DNA of 64,000 nucleotides, taken from Microbacterium rhizomatis. Lineage in GTDB: Bacteria > Actinomycetota > Actinomycetes > Actinomycetales > Microbacteriaceae. This document shows positions 24,195 through 34,913 of the stretch, piece by piece; position 1 is the first letter of the stretch; each line of letters opens with the position of its first letter. Location of the stretch: contig NZ_VYSA01000005.1 in the NCBI RefSeq assembly GCF_008710745.1, positions 62,001 through 126,000 on the forward strand. The letters are read 5' to 3'. The notes under the pieces are model-generated. The model was not told the origin of the DNA. It worked only from the letters and a program-made list of their open reading frames with translations, and did not search any database. Both the position numbers and the translations under genes were made by a program.

Positions 24195-25067
24195 ATGGGT
24201 GGGCAGGTATTGGGTGGCGGAGTGGTGGTGCTCGTCGCGGCGCTCCTGTGGCTCGTCTATCTTCTGCCGTCGTGGCACAGTCGGCATCAGTACGACGCCG
24301 CCGAGCGCAACGCCGTCCGACTCAACCAGGCGCTGCGGGTGCTCGCCGAGACGAGTGAGACACCGCAGGAGGTACGCCTCGAGCTCAATGCCCGCACGGC
24401 TCTCGCGCAGCAGCGCCTCGCCCGTCGCACGCAGAACGAGCGCGGCTTGGCAGACCTTGAGGCCGCTCGGCGTGAGCTCGCCGCGGCCCGTGCGCTCCCG
24501 GCTGCGCGCCAGGCACGCGCCCGGCGCCGGGCCCGCTTGATCACGACCATCCTCGGGCTCGCCGCGGTGGCCGGGGCCATATGGGGCGGCTGGCAGGTGG
24601 TTGCCACCGGTTCGCAGGTCGTGCTCTGGTCGGCCGTCGCTCTCGCCGTGGTCTGCGGCATCCTCCTGAATCGGATGTCGCGGGTCAATGCCCGCGTGAT
24701 CGCCCGCGAGACGGGTGCCGAGGTCGCCCCGCGTCGGGCCGTGACCGTGCAGGATCTGGCCCTCGGGGTCGAGCGCGAGGTGGCGTGGACTCCGAGAGAG
24801 CTGCCCCGACCGCTCACGGCGTCGGCCGGATCGCGGGCATCCGCGGTGCTGGATCAGGCGGCAGCGCGCGAAGCATTGCGGGTGGCCGCACAGGAAGAGC
24901 GGATGCGGGAGCTCGAGGCCGAGCTCAAGCCCGCGTCGATCGACCGTGCGCGCGTGGCGCGCGAAGAGGCCGAGTCGGAGCGCTTCCGCCGCATGGGGCA
25001 CGTCGATGACGCCGAGATCGAGGCGCACGTCCGTCAGTTGCTGCAGCGCCGCGCAGCCAACGGCTGA
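24195..25067 (+). CDS. Membrane protein with coiled-coil segments, unknown function
   Basis: A 290-residue protein. One N-terminal helix (VLGGGVVVLVAALLWLVYLLP) is followed by a long Arg/Ala/Glu-rich coiled coil (about residues 35-115), then two close helices (LITTILGLAAVAGAIWGGW and VVLWSAVALAVVCGILL), and a second charged helical tail. I do not recognise a named family. The start at ATG 24195 follows TACCGT by 7 bases; the frame is open upstream. A structural or envelope role is only a guess. Confidence 0.72.
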   Translation: MGGQVLGGGVVVLVAALLWLVYLLPSWHSRHQYDAAERNAVRLNQALRVLAETSETPQEVRLELNARTALAQQRLARRTQNERGLADLEAARRELAAARALPAARQARARRRARLITTILGLAAVAGAIWGGWQVVATGSQVVLWSAVALAVVCGILLNRMSRVNARVIARETGAEVAPRRAVTVQDLALGVEREVAWTPRELPRPLTASAGSRASAVLDQAAAREALRVAAQEERMRELEAELKPASIDRARVAREEAESERFRRMGHVDDAEIEAHVRQLLQRRAANG

Positions 25068-25138
25068 CCCTCCGTCCGCCCGCCTCGCCCCGCTCGCTCG
25101 CCTCGCGTCGGGCTTCCTCGCCGAACCCGCCCCCACGT

Positions 25139-25201
25139 GCCGAGCCGGCCCCTTATCTGCGTCGACAACGGGCCCGTTCGGCGCGACACGGCCGGTTCGG
25201 C
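25139..25201. repeat. Inverted repeat upstream of tRNA-Ala
   Basis: Twelve-base arms (25139-25150 and 25190-25201, GCCGAGCCGGCC against GGCCGGTTCGGC) pair with one G-T wobble and enclose an inner palindrome ACGGGCCCGT. The 192-base spacer between the membrane protein gene and the tRNA holds nothing else I can name. It may be a terminator of the upstream gene or a single copy of another intergenic element. Confidence 0.5.
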
Positions 25202-25259
25202 GGAGAGCTGGGCCTCGCGCAGGGCGGGCTGGATCGCGTGATAACCTATCGGAGGTTCA

Positions 25260-25332
25260 GGGCCTGTGGCGCAGCTGGTAGCGCACCTCGTTCGCATCGA
25301 GGGGGTCAGGGGTTCGAGTCCCCTCAGGTCCA
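25260..25332 (+). tRNA. tRNA-Ala (anticodon CGC)
   Basis: The cloverleaf is complete: acceptor GGGCCTG with CAGGTCC, D arm GCGC/GCGC, anticodon stem CCTCG/CGAGG with loop TTCGCAT, T arm CAGGGGTTCGAGTCCCCTC. The G3-U70 pair that identifies alanine tRNA is present. The discriminator is A and CCA is not encoded. It reads GCG, an abundant codon in this high-GC genome. A TAACCT box lies about 11 bases upstream. Confidence 0.95.
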
Positions 25333-25340
25333 CGACACGT

Positions 25341-25370
25341 AAGAAGCCCCCGGTTTTCCGGGGGCTTCTT
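25341..25370. terminator. Terminator between tRNA-Ala and glnA
   Basis: AAGAAGCCCCCGG (25341-25353) pairs with CCGGGGGCTTCTT (25358-25370) across a TTTT loop. The A/T-rich ends make it work in both directions, fitting the convergent tRNA and glutamine synthetase genes. Confidence 0.9.
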
Positions 25371-25384
25371 ACGTTTCGCACCGC

Positions 25385-27562
<2,178 letters not shown>

Positions 27563-27695
27563 GAATCCTCCACGCGTCAATAGCCCCGCTACGGGCGGCG
27601 AGACCCTGATGCTGAAGGTACGGATGCGGTGCGTCGGGCCTGTTTCGTTCGCATGACGGTCTCGACCGCTCATCGGGGCAGCACCGAGGCTGGGC

Positions 27696-27733
27696 GACGC
27701 AGCGGAGGCAGGACGACGCAGCGGAGGCAGGAC
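27696..27733. repeat. Perfect tandem 19-bp repeat
   Basis: GACGCAGCGGAGGCAGGAC occurs twice head to tail (27696-27714 and 27715-27733). The second copy forms part of the adjoining hairpin stem, so the unit may have arisen by slippage. Confidence 0.85.
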
Positions 27734-27759
27734 GATCCGTGGGGGATCGTCCTGCCTCC
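27723..27759 (-). terminator. Perfect 16-bp hairpin after the acyl-CoA ligase gene
   Basis: Arms 27723-27738 and 27744-27759 pair perfectly across a 5-base loop. It lies 46 bases beyond the stop of the ligase gene and upstream of glnA on the same strand, so it should isolate glnA from read-through. Confidence 0.75.
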
Positions 27760-27805
27760 GTGAGTTCTCCTGCGCCTGTGCGGCGCAACGATCAGGCGAC
27801 GGTGA

Positions 27806-29398
27806 TCAGGCCGCGACGACCTCGCGTGCCCGCAGATCCTTCCGGAGGATCTTCCCGGACGTCGACTTCGGGATCGCCTCGATGAACTCCACCTGGCGGA
27901 TCTTCTTGTGCGGCGCGACGCTGGCCGCGACGAAGGCCATGACGTCGTCGGCCGAGAGCTCGGACCCGGGCGCGGCCACCACGAACGCCTTCGGGATCTC
28001 CTGCTTGTCGGCATCGTGCACGCCGATGACCGCGGCATCCAGGATCTGAGGGTGCGACAGCAGCAGCGCCTCGAGCTCGGCGGGGGCGATCTGGTAGCCC
28101 TTGTACTTGATGAGCTCCTTCACCCGATCCACGATCGAGAAGTAGCCGCCCTCGTGGTACACGGCGACGTCGCCGGTGTGCAGGAACCCCTCGGCGTCGA
28201 GGATGTCCGCGGTCGCGGTGGGGTTGTTGAGGTACCCGAGCATGACGTTCGGGCCCTTCACCCAGAGTTCTCCGGGGAGGGTCTTGCCGTCTTCGCCGAA
28301 CTCGGTGATCTCAGCGCCGGTCTCGGTGTCGACGAGCTTGCAGACCTCGTTGGGCAGGGCGACCCCCACCGAGCTCACCGGGATGTCGTCACGGGTGTAG
28401 GGCATCGCGTGCGACACGGGGCTCAACTCGCTCATCCCGTAACCCTGCATCATGCGGGAATGGATGCGGCGGCCCGCGATCTCGGCCGTCTCGCCGTCCA
28501 GCGGAGCAGCGCCCGAGAACACCGTGTGGACGCTCGAGATGTCGAACTCGTCGACGATCGGATGCTTGGCGAGGGCGACAGCGATCGGCGGCGCGATATA
28601 GAGGTACGTGCACTGGTACTTCTGGATGTTCGTGAGGAATTCCACCAGGTCGAACTTGGGCATCGTGACCAGGCTCGCTCGCCGGCGCAGCGCCAGGTTC
28701 AGCAGCACCGTCATGCCGTAGATGTGGAAGAAGGGGAGCACCGCGAGTACGCGGTCATCCGGCCCGAGGTTCATATTGGGCACACACTGCGCCACGTTCG
28801 CGACGAGGTTGCGGTGGCTGAGCATGACGCCCTTGGGGATGCCGGTCGTTCCGCTGGAGTAGGGGAGCACTGCGACGTGCGTAGCGGGGTCGAAGCTCAC
28901 CTGCGGGGCCGGACTGCCCTCGGTGAGCAGACCGCGGAGGTTCTCGTGGCCCTCCGCCCCGTCGAGGACGATGAGGTGGTCATCGGCGATGCCGACGGCG
29001 GCCGCGGCGGCTTTCGCGCCGGGGAGGAGAGGGGTGACCGTGACGAGCCAGGTGGCCGAGGCATCCTTCAGCTGCTTCTCGATCTCGCCGGGTGTGTACA
29101 GCGAGTTGATCGTCGTGACGGTGGCGCCGGCGCGCAGGATGCCGTGGAAGACGGTCGCGAACGCCGGGACGTTCGGGCACAGGACGGCCACGACGGTGTC
29201 GGTGCCGACGCCGCGTGCGGCGAGGGCGCCGGCGAAGGCCAGGATCTGACCGCGGAGCGCGGCGTAGGTCGTCTCGGCTCCCGTGGCGGGGTCGACGAGC
29301 GCGACGCGGCCCAGATCTTCGTCGGAGAGCGATTCGAAGAGGTACTCGAAGACGCTCACCTCGGGGATCTCGACGTCGGGAAGGGGGCTGGTGAACAT
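27806..29398 (-). CDS. AMP-dependent acyl-CoA synthetase (4-coumarate--CoA ligase-like)
   Basis: A 530-residue adenylate-forming enzyme that activates a carboxylic acid with ATP and then forms the CoA thioester. Motifs in order: YSSGTTGIPKGVMLSHRN (P-loop), MMQGYGMSELSP (motif A5 region), TGDVAVYHEGGYFSIVDRVKELIKYKGYQI (A7/A8 hinge) and PKSTSGKILRKDLR with the catalytic Lys. The start ATG 29398 has GGAGAC upstream; the open frame beyond it is not homologous. It is most like plant-type 4CL and medium-chain acyl ligases, so the acid is unknown. Confidence 0.9.
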   Translation of the reverse strand: MFTSPLPDVEIPEVSVFEYLFESLSDEDLGRVALVDPATGAETTYAALRGQILAFAGALAARGVGTDTVVAVLCPNVPAFATVFHGILRAGATVTTINSLYTPGEIEKQLKDASATWLVTVTPLLPGAKAAAAAVGIADDHLIVLDGAEGHENLRGLLTEGSPAPQVSFDPATHVAVLPYSSGTTGIPKGVMLSHRNLVANVAQCVPNMNLGPDDRVLAVLPFFHIYGMTVLLNLALRRRASLVTMPKFDLVEFLTNIQKYQCTYLYIAPPIAVALAKHPIVDEFDISSVHTVFSGAAPLDGETAEIAGRRIHSRMMQGYGMSELSPVSHAMPYTRDDIPVSSVGVALPNEVCKLVDTETGAEITEFGEDGKTLPGELWVKGPNVMLGYLNNPTATADILDAEGFLHTGDVAVYHEGGYFSIVDRVKELIKYKGYQIAPAELEALLLSHPQILDAAVIGVHDADKQEIPKAFVVAAPGSELSADDVMAFVAASVAPHKKIRQVEFIEAIPKSTSGKILRKDLRAREVVAA

Positions 29399-29766
29399 GC
29401 GGTCTCCTTTGACTCGCCGATCCTGCATCCGGACCTGTGCGGACTCTCCCATCCTGCCACCCGTGGGACGAGGTGTCACCAAAACTGGTACCGCGTCTCG
29501 CCCGAGGAGCGAGTCGGCGGTCGTCACCCCGTCATTCCCCGGCCGCTGTGGAACGTCTCGAGGCTTCGCGAACATCCGGAAGGATGCCAGGAGCTGAAGT
29601 GTGCGCGTGTGAGCTCGGGAGGCCGGTACCGCACCCACCCTCCTTCGAGATGCTCGGTGCGCCGACATCATCGCCCGTTCCTCCCCAGGCGGCGCGCCGG
29701 TCGAGTTCTCCGGAACGGTCGCTGCCGGCTCCCCACGGCGTCGCACGCGGGCCCACGGTGGGATTC
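29399..29766. other. 368-base spacer between divergent genes
   Basis: It holds the ribosome site of the ligase gene and one copy of repeat family C (29570-29656). Otherwise I see no ORF with a ribosome site or known motif. Promoters of the two divergent genes must lie here, but no good -35/-10 pair stands out. Confidence 0.6.
29570..29656. repeat. Repeat family C, copy 1 (left of the DUF559-type gene)
   Basis: An 87-base element with imperfect terminal inverted repeats: GAACATCCGGAAGGATG at the left and CCTCCTTCGAGATGCTC at the right. It resembles copies at 30604-30688 and 48353-48438 in length, termini and left-end sequence, though it is the most diverged of the three. Confidence 0.65.
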
Positions 29767-30605
29767 ATGCCAACGCGAACCGTCGAGGAACCGATCCGCC
29801 ATCTCAGTTTCGGTGACCTCCGTGAACAGGGGCACTCGCGCCGCGCCATCGCGCGGCTCGTCGGCGCCGGGACACTCCTCCGAGCCCGCGGGTCTGTGTA
29901 CGTTCCCGCCGAGGCACCGCCCGCCGCGCTCGGCGCGGCGCGAGCGGGCGGCCGGGTCACCTGTACGTCCGCACTCGAGATCTTCGGCGTGTTCGTGGAG
30001 AAGCGGCGCGGTCTGCACGTGCATCTCAGGCCGAACGGAGTGCTCCGCATGACGCTCGGACGGGATACCGAGTCCACTGGCGGACGCTCGTGCGCGCGCC
30101 GCATCCGCGATCGCTCATCGTTCATCCGATCGACGCCCTCGCCCATGCCGTCGAGTGCCAGAGCCCGAGGGCGGCGATCGCGAGCATCGACTCCGCCCTG
30201 AACATGGGCCTTCTGCGTGAGGACGAGCTCGACGAGCTCTTCGCTGCTGTCGCCGCGCCGAAGCGCGTGCTGCGTGCCCACATCGACGGACGTGCCGAGG
30301 CGGGCACCGAAACCTTCGTGCGACTGATCGCGCGATCGCTGGGTGGCCGGGTTCACCTGCAGGTCGTCGTCCCAGGAGTCGGACGGGTCGACGCGGTCGT
30401 GGACGGGTGGCTCGTCGTCGAGTGCGACAGCAAGGCGCATCACTCGGGCTGGGACGCACAGCTGGCGGATCGACGCCGCGACCTCGCGCTCGCCGCGCTC
30501 GGAATGGCGTGCATCCGTCCCGCCGCAGAGGACATTCTCTTCCGGCCCGAGGTCGTCGTTGCGGCGATCAGCGGGATGCTGCGAGGCCTCGGCCCGCGTA
30601 CGTGA
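29767..30605 (+). pseudogene. DUF559-type (Vsr-like endonuclease fold) protein with a -1 frameshift
   Basis: The first frame (from ATG 29767) encodes an N-terminal helix-turn-helix-like region similar to AbiEi-type antitoxins (LSFGDLREQGHSRRAIARL, then GLHVHLRP). Near 30064-30067 homologous sequence jumps to another frame, reading YRVHWRTLVRAPHPRSLIVHPIDALAHAV, and continues to a DUF559 domain (VDAVVDGWLVVECDSKAHHSGW, then DRRRDLALAALG). One missing base explains it, so the gene is broken or the sequence has an error. The intact protein would be about 279 residues. Its stop overlaps repeat C copy 2. Confidence 0.8.
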
Positions 30606-30688
30606 ACATCTCGGAGGACCGATGGTGCAGAAGTGGATCGGCAGGGCGACACGGCCGGTCGTCTGAGCCGCACATCCTTCCGGATGTC
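30604..30688. repeat. Repeat family C, copy 2 (right of the DUF559-type gene)
   Basis: An 85-base element with ends GAACATCTCGGAGGA and CATCCTTCCGGATGTC in inverted orientation. The left end overlaps the stop codon of the DUF559-type gene. It has the same orientation as copy 1, so the pair forms direct repeats about 1 kb apart. Confidence 0.75.
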
Positions 30689-30745
30689 CGGGTGAGCGGC
30701 CGCATCGTCGAACGGGCAGCGCTCCGACCGGAATACGCTCGGGGG

Positions 30746-31549
30746 ATGCCGTCCGACGACTACACCCACGGTCACCACGAGAGCGTCCTGCGCTCGCACG
30801 AGTGGCGCAGCGCCGAGAACTCCGCCGCCTACCTCATCCCCTCGCTCCGCCCGGGGCTCACCGTTGTGGACGTCGGAGCAGGACCCGGCACCATTTCGGC
30901 AGATCTCGCCGAGATCGTCGCGCCCGGCCGCGTCACGGGAGTGGATACTGCGCCCGACATCGTCGCGAGGGCCCGGGCGCTCGCGACCGAGCGCGGACTC
31001 ACGAACCTCTCGTTCGAGGTCGGCGACGCCTACGCCCTCGGGATGCCGGACGACAGCGTCGACGTCGTGCACGCGCACCAGGTGCTCCAGCACCTGACTC
31101 GGCCGGTCGACGCACTGCGGGAGTTCCGGCGGGTCGTGCGGCCGGACGGGGTGGTCGCGGCACGCGACGTCGACTACGGCGGCGTGATCTGGTACCCGCT
31201 CATCCCCGCCCTCCAGGAGTGGCTCGACCTGTACCTCCGGGTGCACCGGGCGGTGAGCGGTCAACCGGCCGCCGGCCGCCGTCTCAAGTCATGGGCGCAG
31301 GAGGCCGGGTTCGCCGATGTCGCGTCCAGCGCGTCGCTCTGGCTGTTCGAGACGCCCGAAGACCGAGCGTGGTGGGGCGGCTCGTGGGCGTCACGAGTCG
31401 TGTCGTCGGCGTTCGCTGAGCATGCCCTGGAGCTCGGCTTCGCCGACCGCACGGCCCTCGAGCGCATCGCCGGCGGCTGGCGCGAATGGGCCGCCGCCCC
31501 CGACGGCTGGCTGCTCATGCCGCACGCCGAGGTGCTCGCGCGCGGCTGA
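30746..31549 (+). CDS. SAM-dependent class I methyltransferase
   Basis: A 267-residue methyltransferase of the UbiE/Methyltransf_11-25 type. Motif I is VVDVGAGPGTISADLAE, motif II VTGVDTAPDIVARAR, then FEVGDAYALGMPDDSVDVVHAHQVLQHL and the late RRVVRPDGVVAARDVDYG. The start ATG 30746 follows TACGCT by 6 bases, a leaderless arrangement; the frame is open upstream through repeat C. The substrate is unknown; neighbours give no clue. Confidence 0.88.
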   Translation: MPSDDYTHGHHESVLRSHEWRSAENSAAYLIPSLRPGLTVVDVGAGPGTISADLAEIVAPGRVTGVDTAPDIVARARALATERGLTNLSFEVGDAYALGMPDDSVDVVHAHQVLQHLTRPVDALREFRRVVRPDGVVAARDVDYGGVIWYPLIPALQEWLDLYLRVHRAVSGQPAAGRRLKSWAQEAGFADVASSASLWLFETPEDRAWWGGSWASRVVSSAFAEHALELGFADRTALERIAGGWREWAAAPDGWLLMPHAEVLARG

Positions 31550-31607
31550 ACACGGCAGCACCCCACGCCATCATCGACGCCTCCGCGACCGCCCTAGGCT
31601 GGACCGC

Positions 31608-32084
31608 ATGACCGCCGAACTCCCCGCCCGCAGTCGCGTCGTCGCCGAACAGCTGGTCGAGGCCGGCATCACCGGACGGATCATCGTGCTTCCGGATGCC
31701 GCATCCACCGCCGCCCTGGCCGCCGAGGCCCTCGGGGTCGAGGTCGGAGCGATCGCGAACAGCCTCGTCTTCTGGTCGGAGGACGAGCCGGTGCTGGTGA
31801 TGACCAGCGGAGCGCACCGCGTCGACACCGCTGCCCTCGCCGCGCGGATCGGCCGGGGGAAGCTCGGGCGCGCGACCCCCGAGCAGGTGCGAGCGGCGAC
31901 CGGGCAGGCGATCGGTGGCGTCGCTCCGACCGGACACCCTGCTCCGCTTCCGACCGTCGTGGACGAAGCGCTCGCGGCCTATCCCGAGCTGTGGGCCGCG
32001 GGCGGCACCCCGCACACGGTGTTTCCGCTGACGTTCGACGAGCTCGTGCGTCTCACCGGCGGAGCGGTGCACAAGGTCGACTGA
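31608..32084 (+). CDS. YbaK/ProX-type aminoacyl-tRNA deacylase family protein
   Basis: A 158-residue YbaK-fold protein. The hallmarks GRIIVLPDAASTAALAAEALGVEVGAIANSLVFW and the conserved Lys/Gly-rich GRGKLGRATPEQVRAATGQAIGGVAPTGHP are present, ending FPLTFDELVRLTGGAV. These enzymes hydrolyse mischarged tRNA, typically Cys-tRNA-Pro. In this actinobacterial subgroup the substrate is not certain. TAGGCT lies 7 bases upstream of the ATG. Confidence 0.88.
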   Translation: MTAELPARSRVVAEQLVEAGITGRIIVLPDAASTAALAAEALGVEVGAIANSLVFWSEDEPVLVMTSGAHRVDTAALAARIGRGKLGRATPEQVRAATGQAIGGVAPTGHPAPLPTVVDEALAAYPELWAAGGTPHTVFPLTFDELVRLTGGAVHKVD

Positions 32085-32094
32085 GGCCGGCTCG

Positions 32095-33999
32095 TCAGAC
32101 CCGTGCGGCGAGGATCTCGGCGCACGCGACCGCCGCCGCGGCCGACCACGCCTGCGGGCGACAGGCGGCGGGGTACGGGGTCGGCACACGCGTTTCCTCC
32201 GAGGGATCGCCGGCGTGCAGCTCAGGCACCCGGTAGCCGAAGCCCTCGGCCGCCGCGAGCAGCCCCCCGACGACCGTACGCGCCTGATCGATGAGGCCGG
32301 CCCGCGCCATCCCGCGCGCGGCGATCGCCGTGTCATGGGTCCACACGCTCCCGCCGTGGTACGACAGCGGCCAGTAACCGGCTGCCCCCGTCGACATCGT
32401 GCGGATGCCGAAGCCCGTCGACATGCTGTCGGCGAGCAGCAGTTCTGCCACGGCCGCTTCTTCGGCGTGGTCGAGGATCCCGGTGCCCAGCAGGTGTCCT
32501 ACGTTGCTCGTCAGGGAGTCGACCGCCTGCTTGTCGCGATCGAGCGCGACGGCGGGGTAGCGTCCCTCCGGCGTCTGCACCCAGAACGAGGCGGCGAACC
32601 GCTCCTTGAGCGCCCCCGCCCAGGCGCGGAGTTCGACCGGCCTCGCGCCCGGCCCGAAGGCGTCGAGCAGGTCGGCGGCTCCGACCGCCGCCTCATACGC
32701 GTAACCCTGCACTTCGCACAGCGCGATCGGGCCTTCGGCCAGACGTCCGTCGCGCCACTGGATCGAATCGCCCGAGTCCTTCCACCCCTGGTTCGCGAGG
32801 CCGTGACCGGTCCGGTCGACATAGTCGAGGAACCCGTCGCCGTCGTGATCGGCGACAGTCGTCATCCATTCCAGCGCGCGGTCGAGCGCGGGCAGCAGCT
32901 CGCCGACCTCAGCGTCCGGCATCCCGGCACGCCATGCGTCCACGAGCAGACAGATCCACAGCGCGGTCGCATCCACGCTCCCGTAGTACACCGGGGGGAG
33001 CGTGACGCCCTCCTGCGGCAGCACGAGGGTCGAAGACCGCAGTTCATGCAGGATCTTCCCCGGCTCCTGTGCGGATGCGGGGTCGTCGACGGAGCCCTGA
33101 AGACGAGCCAGCACACGGAGCGTTGATCCCGCCCGCTCACGGTCGAGCGGGAGTGCGAGCCGCGCGGCCCACAGAGAGTCGCGGCCGAAGAGCGTGAAGA
33201 ACCACGGGGCGCCCGCGGCATAGAACTCGTCCTGCGGGTGGTCGGGCAGGCACAGGCGCAGCGCATCGAGATCGCCGAGAGCCGTATCGAGCCAGCGGTT
33301 CAGCCGCGGGTCCGCCGCGGCGAGGCCGCCGTGAACCGCGGGAGGGCTCTGCACGCCCGCGACGACGATCGCCTCGTCGCGCAGGTCGATCCGCCACGTC
33401 ACGGTGAGGTCATCGCCCGGCGCGAGATCGATGGCCCACCTCAGGCATATGCCTCCGCCGGCATTCGTTTCGATGTCGGCATCGGGGGCCGACACCACGA
33501 ACGAGGCGGTGCCGGATCGCACGACGGCCGCGGCATCCGGATCGCGCTGCGTCGAGAACTCCTGCGCGTGCGCGCGCCCCGATTTGACGTCGTGCAGCGG
33601 TGCGAACTCGGGGGTGAGGCGCACGTCGATCGTCGTCCGGATGCGGTGTCGCACCCGCGACTGCACCGTCAGCGTCTCGTCGACCGCACCATCGATCACC
33701 CGGCGATCGCGCAGGAGCCGAACGCGCGGATCGGGGAGCGGGTCGTCCAGGCCACGCAGGAGGCCGCCGAAGACCACCCGAGACGGTCCGTGCGGTGTCG
33801 CGGAGATCCACTCCACGGGTGAGCCGGCACAGGTCAGCTCGAGGGAGCTCACGTGGCGGACATCGCCGTGGTACACCCCGTCGATCGCGGCGGCCCCGAT
33901 GTCGCCGCCGCGCCCGGACCAGACCTGCGTGGGGGCGCGCAGTACGATCACGGCGTCGCTCAGGAGCGGCTGCAGGGGGGTGGATTCGGTCGACGTCAT
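32095..33999 (-). CDS. Glycogen debranching-type glycosidase (amylo-alpha-1,6-glucosidase family)
   Basis: A 634-residue protein with a N-terminal glycogen-debranching-enzyme domain (VWSGRGGDIGAAAIDGVYHGDVRHVSSLEL) and a C-terminal alpha/alpha barrel (FFTLFGRDSLWAARLALPL, QGWKDSGDSIQWRDG, GSVWTHDTAIAARGMAR). GRDS and KDSGDS match catalytic acidic regions of the family. It lacks a signal peptide, so it should trim imported oligosaccharides in the cytoplasm. The start overlaps the stop of the upstream permease gene (ATGA). As the last gene of a LacI-controlled ABC operon, it suggests an alpha-glucoside substrate. Confidence 0.88.
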   Translation of the reverse strand: MTSTESTPLQPLLSDAVIVLRAPTQVWSGRGGDIGAAAIDGVYHGDVRHVSSLELTCAGSPVEWISATPHGPSRVVFGGLLRGLDDPLPDPRVRLLRDRRVIDGAVDETLTVQSRVRHRIRTTIDVRLTPEFAPLHDVKSGRAHAQEFSTQRDPDAAAVVRSGTASFVVSAPDADIETNAGGGICLRWAIDLAPGDDLTVTWRIDLRDEAIVVAGVQSPPAVHGGLAAADPRLNRWLDTALGDLDALRLCLPDHPQDEFYAAGAPWFFTLFGRDSLWAARLALPLDRERAGSTLRVLARLQGSVDDPASAQEPGKILHELRSSTLVLPQEGVTLPPVYYGSVDATALWICLLVDAWRAGMPDAEVGELLPALDRALEWMTTVADHDGDGFLDYVDRTGHGLANQGWKDSGDSIQWRDGRLAEGPIALCEVQGYAYEAAVGAADLLDAFGPGARPVELRAWAGALKERFAASFWVQTPEGRYPAVALDRDKQAVDSLTSNVGHLLGTGILDHAEEAAVAELLLADSMSTGFGIRTMSTGAAGYWPLSYHGGSVWTHDTAIAARGMARAGLIDQARTVVGGLLAAAEGFGYRVPELHAGDPSEETRVPTPYPAACRPQAWSAAAAVACAEILAARV

Positions 34000-34913
34000 T
34001 CTTTGACGGCTCCTTCGCTGGCGTTCATGATGCGCCGTTGGAAGATGAAGAACATGACCGCCACGGGGATGGTCATGATCGCGGCGGCGGCGAGCTTGAT
34101 CGGATACTGGCTGCCCTGGCTGAGCTGCCCGCTTGCGAGCGATGCCACGCCCTTGGTGAGGGTGGTCAGGGCGGGGGACTGGGTCGAGACGATGAAGTGG
34201 CTGAGCTCGTTCCACGACCCCTGGAACGACAGGATGATGATCGTGATGAGCGCGGGGCGCGCCATCGGCAGCACGACCGACCAGAAGACCCGGAACGGCC
34301 CTGCGCCGTCGATGCGCGCCTGCTCCTCGACCGAGACCGGGATCGACTCGAAGAAGTTCTTCATGATGAAGACCCCGGCCGCATCGACGAGCAGCGGCAG
34401 GATCATGCCCATGTACGAGTCGTAGATGCCGAGCTGGTTGATCACGAGGAACTTCGGGATCAGCAGCACGACGCCCGGCACGGCCATCACCGCGACCACG
34501 GCGGCGAAAACGACCCCGCGTCCACGGAAGTTGAGTCGCGCCAGCGCGTACCCGGCGAGCGAACAGAAGAACACTCTGCCGAGCGTCACGAAGATCGTCA
34601 CCACTGCCGAGTTGAAGAACCACAGCGGGAAGTCCGACCGCGTGAACAGGCGCTCGTACGCGGCCAGCGTGAACACGTTGGGGATCAGCGAGATCGGATC
34701 GGACGCCGCTTCCGCGTCGGTCTTGAACGAGGTCGCGACCTGCACGAGGAAGGGATAGATGTAGATGAGCGCGAGCACGATCAGCACCAGGTAGAGCACG
34801 AGCTGCCCGACCCTCGTCCGGGTGCTGTAGTTCTTGCGGCGGCGCCGGGGGCGCGACACCGTGTCGGATGCCTCGGCCACCACCGTCTGCTCCTGGAGCG
34901 TCGTCCCGCTCAT
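33996..34913 (-). CDS. ABC sugar transporter permease, MalG type (second system)
   Basis: A 305-residue membrane protein. An Arg/Lys-rich start (RPRRRRKNYSTRTRVG) leads into TM1 (VLYLVLIVLALIYIYPFLV). Later FFSLAGYALARL-type helices and the loop EEQARIDGAGPFRVFWSVVLP provide the EAA contact with the ATPase. The end FQRRIMNASEGAVKE is typical of MalG proteins. The first codon overlaps the upstream permease stop, so translation is coupled. Confidence 0.92.
   Translation of the reverse strand: MSGTTLQEQTVVAEASDTVSRPRRRRKNYSTRTRVGQLVLYLVLIVLALIYIYPFLVQVATSFKTDAEAASDPISLIPNVFTLAAYERLFTRSDFPLWFFNSAVVTIFVTLGRVFFCSLAGYALARLNFRGRGVVFAAVVAVMAVPGVVLLIPKFLVINQLGIYDSYMGMILPLLVDAAGVFIMKNFFESIPVSVEEQARIDGAGPFRVFWSVVLPMARPALITIIILSFQGSWNELSHFIVSTQSPALTTLTKGVASLASGQLSQGSQYPIKLAAAAIMTIPVAVMFFIFQRRIMNASEGAVKE

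Noticed and set aside
25260..25332. tRNA-Ala as an integration site
   Set aside because: No integrase gene and no repeat of the tRNA 3' end could be seen in the neighbouring genes.
27908..30052. 714-codon open frame on the plus strand over the ligase gene
   Set aside because: It is antisense to the acyl-CoA ligase, low complexity, no domain and no ribosome site.
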